Source: Rahnella sikkimica (lineage in GTDB: Bacteria > Pseudomonadota > Gammaproteobacteria > Enterobacterales > Enterobacteriaceae). From it: a stretch of 64,000 bases of DNA. The notes under the pieces are model-generated. The model worked only from the letters and a program-made list of their open reading frames with translations. It did not search any database and was not told the DNA's origin. The stretch is taken from contig NZ_CP019062.1 in assembly GCF_002951615.1 (NCBI RefSeq), forward strand, positions 2,232,001 through 2,296,000. Reading direction: 5' to 3'. Below, piece after piece: positions 62,471 to 64,000 of the stretch (position 1 is its first letter; each line of letters starts with the position of its first letter). A program made the position numbers and the translations under genes.

Positions 62471-62493
62471 AGGCCGCGCAATGCGGCCTTTTT
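62471..62493. terminator. Terminator between yvcK and the isochorismatase gene
   Basis: AGGCCGC / GCGGCCT stem with a short loop and a TTTTT tail, 34 bases after the yvcK stop; it faces the convergent isochorismatase-family gene. Confidence 0.8.
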
Positions 62494-62524
62494 CATACAC
62501 ACCGTTTCAACAACCTGCCTGAAA

Positions 62525-63049
62525 TTACGCCCAGTCCGCCAGGATTTCAGCGGTGGTTTTCACCGTCACCGGATTTCCCGGCACGGAGAGTTCGCGCCAG
62601 ACTTCGTTGTGCTGGCCAATTAACTGCTGAGCCGTGGCGTGGGTTCTGTCACCGGTGGTGTGCGCGTCGGAGGCAACGGTCACCGCATAACCTTTGCTGG
62701 CGGCAACTTTAATGGTGGTATCCACGCAATAATCCGTGGCGCAACCGCACACCGTAAAGCCCGTCGCATCGAGATCTTTCAGCACATCGTCAAGACGGGT
62801 GCGGTAGAAAGAATCACACGCCGTTTTGGTGACGGAAATGGCGTCTGCCGGCTGATGAAGTTCCGGTAAAACCTGCCAGAATTCGCTGCCTTCGGTCATT
62901 TCACCTTCGGCGTGCTGGATAAAAATGATGCGCCCCGCCCGGTCAATCAGCTGGTTGATTAACGCGGCTCGCCCGCTGCGGTCATAACGTGGCGATGCGA
63001 ACACACCGTTTTGCATATCCACCACAATAAGTACATTTTTCCCGGTCAC
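62525..63049 (-). CDS. Isochorismatase-family cysteine hydrolase
   Basis: A 174-residue hydrolase. The catalytic aspartate is in VLIVVDMQNGVF near residue 11, a lysine in SVTKTACDSFYRTRLDDVL near residue 75, and the nucleophilic cysteine in VCGCATDYCVDTTIKVAASKGYAVTVASDAHTT near residue 109. The family includes nicotinamidases, isochorismatases and carbamoyl hydrolases; specificity is not visible. A bidirectional terminator lies beyond its start side. Confidence 0.88.
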   Translation of the reverse strand: MTGKNVLIVVDMQNGVFASPRYDRSGRAALINQLIDRAGRIIFIQHAEGEMTEGSEFWQVLPELHQPADAISVTKTACDSFYRTRLDDVLKDLDATGFTVCGCATDYCVDTTIKVAASKGYAVTVASDAHTTGDRTHATAQQLIGQHNEVWRELSVPGNPVTVKTTAEILADWA

Positions 63050-63067
63050 ATTTTTCTCCGCGCAATA

Positions 63068-63106
63068 AAAAAGCCCCGCTTCACTTTACAGATCGTGGGG
63101 CTTTTT
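63068..63106. terminator. Terminator between VF530 gene and isochorismatase gene
   Basis: AAAAAGCCCC / GGGGCTTTTT, ten-base stem with a long loop, in the gap downstream of the VF530 gene and upstream of the hydrolase gene on the minus strand. Confidence 0.75.
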
Positions 63107-63136
63107 CACAGTTCAAAAAACCGGTGGAAACGGCTG

Positions 63137-63505
63137 TTATTTTTTGGTCAGCGGATGATTGTTCCACGGGCTGTCAGCGGCAGGTTTCGCGGTACTGACT
63201 TTTGGTTTTTGCGGTTTTTCAGCGGATAACGGCGTACGGCGTTTGCTGCGCGTCAGGTCGGAACGCAAATGTCCCTCGATGAAATCCAGATACAGAGTTT
63301 CCACTTCCTTGCGCGCCCAAGGCGTCCGGCGCAGGAATTTCAGGCTGGACTTTATGCTCGGGTCACTTTTAAAGCAGTTGATATTGACCTGCGAGGCCAG
63401 CGCGGGCCAGCCAAAATTATCCACCAGCGTTGTCAGCAGTTTTTCCAGCGTGACGCCGTGCAGCGGATCTTTCACCGCGCCGGGATTTTGTGGTGTATCA
63501 GTCAT
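63137..63505 (-). CDS. VF530 (DUF2132) family protein
   Basis: A 122-residue protein. The start at [24 protein letters not shown] has AGGAAGAG upstream. The VF530 domain is residues 10-70: [57 protein letters not shown], described here by its DPLHG, FGW, CFKSDPS and FLRRTPWAR blocks. A basic, Pro/Lys-rich tail follows. The family fold is a small helical DNA-binding-like domain, but the function is unknown. It lies just downstream of uvrB. Confidence 0.88.
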   Translation of the reverse strand: MTDTPQNPGAVKDPLHGVTLEKLLTTLVDNFGWPALASQVNINCFKSDPSIKSSLKFLRRTPWARKEVETLYLDFIEGHLRSDLTRSKRRTPLSAEKPQKPKVSTAKPAADSPWNNHPLTKK

Positions 63506-63557
63506 TGGCTCGCTCTTCCTTATCAATTTTCAGGCCGCGCACTTTAGCATTTTTCCC

Positions 63558-64000
63558 TTATGAAAGAGCAATAAACTGCTCGCGCAGGGCGTGAAGTTCG
63601 TCGCGTGTATTGGCGGCTTCTTCGAATTCCAGATTCTGGGCGTGCGCATACATTTTGCTTTCCAGCGCCTTAATACGCTGTTCCAGCGCTTTAGGCGTAA
63701 GCGATTTGTAGGTTTGCGCCGCTTCGGCATCCCGCTTGTCTTTGTTCTTTTTGGTCTTCGGCTGGCCCAGTTGCAGAATATCGGAAATTTTCTTGTTCAG
63801 GCCCATTGGCGTAATGCCGTTTTCCAGGTTGTAGGCTTCCTGTTTCGCACGACGACGCTCGGTTTCTTCAATCGCCCTGGCCATCGAGTTGGTAATTCTG
63901 TCGCCATACAAGATGGCTTTACCGTTGAGGTTACGCGCCGCACGGCCAATGGTCTGGATAAGCGAACGTTCGGAACGCAGGAAACCTTCTTTGTCAGCAT
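63558..64000 (-). CDS. uvrB: UvrB excinuclease subunit, C-terminal part
   Basis: The 3' end of uvrB; the 5' part is beyond the window. From the edge the frame reads [36 protein letters not shown] (helicase motif VI region), then [30 protein letters not shown]. It ends with the UVR domain [42 protein letters not shown], which binds UvrC. Visible 147 codons. The gene is intact up to the edge. Confidence 0.93.
   Translation of the reverse strand, partial: ADKEGFLRSERSLIQTIGRAARNLNGKAILYGDRITNSMARAIEETERRRAKQEAYNLENGITPMGLNKKISDILQLGQPKTKKNKDKRDAEAAQTYKSLTPKALEQRIKALESKMYAHAQNLEFEEAANTRDELHALREQFIALS

Overview
The window looks like chromosomal DNA of an enterobacterium close to Rahnella/Serratia-type Yersiniaceae. 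Nearly every housekeeping gene reads as a close homologue of an Escherichia coli K-12 gene (osmF/yehY, abgR-abgABT, ddlA, roxA, dld, yohC, pbpG, dusC, rhlE, mdtG, ybhL, moaABCDE, ybhK/yvcK, uvrB). The genus is an inference from gene content, including the membrane gluconate dehydrogenase and the phnCDEE transporter. Gene blocks that are far apart in E. coli (the osmF-dld-pbpG-yohC-dusC neighbourhood and the rhlE/moa/uvrB neighbourhood) lie on one 64-kb stretch here.

Layout. 1-5.5 kb: osmoprotectant importer genes (yehY partial, osmF), an MFS transporter, a 0.65-kb non-coding patch made of inverted repeats, and a SUFU-domain protein. 5.6-11.2 kb: a complete p-aminobenzoyl-glutamate use cluster, abgR divergent from abgABT. 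11.2-14.8 kb: a TetR regulator with an MpaB-like oxygenase, divergent from four genes for small exported proteins (one orphan, three tandem DUF1471 paralogues). Matching promoters with dyad-symmetric boxes link these genes. 14.9-20.2 kb: a HigBA-like toxin-antitoxin pair, ddlA, a DHCW cupin, a succinate-semialdehyde dehydrogenase and roxA. 20.3-24.1 kb: phnCDEE, a phosphonate-type ABC importer with a Pho-box-like site. 24.2-37.3 kb: dld, yohC, a tail-anchored coiled-coil protein, a three-subunit gluconate 2-dehydrogenase, an Asp/Glu racemase-family protein, pbpG, a VOC protein, dusC, and an MFS exporter divergent from a SufR-like Fe-S regulator. 37.4-40.9 kb: rhlE, mdtG and a small membrane protein.

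41-57 kb is visibly AT-rich and reads as an accessory island. It holds an OmpC-type porin, an mscS-cpxP/spy-like pair, an AcrR-like repressor, an unusual RND-adaptor-RND efflux cluster whose second pump gene is frameshifted, small exported proteins, a LuxR-type regulator, two IprA-like regulators, and a structured intergenic RNA candidate. The backbone resumes at about 57.5 kb with ybhL, the moaABCDE operon behind a Moco riboswitch, yvcK, an isochorismatase-family hydrolase, a VF530 protein and the 3' end of uvrB.

How the genes work together. Envelope and stress functions dominate: osmoprotection, efflux, a porin, a mechanosensitive channel, periplasmic chaperones and DUF1471 proteins. Periplasmic and membrane oxidation of gluconate and lactate feeds the respiratory chain. 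The least explained element is the TetR/MpaB/small-secreted-protein group at 11.2-14.8 kb. No tRNA, rRNA, CRISPR array, transposase or phage structural gene was recognised.
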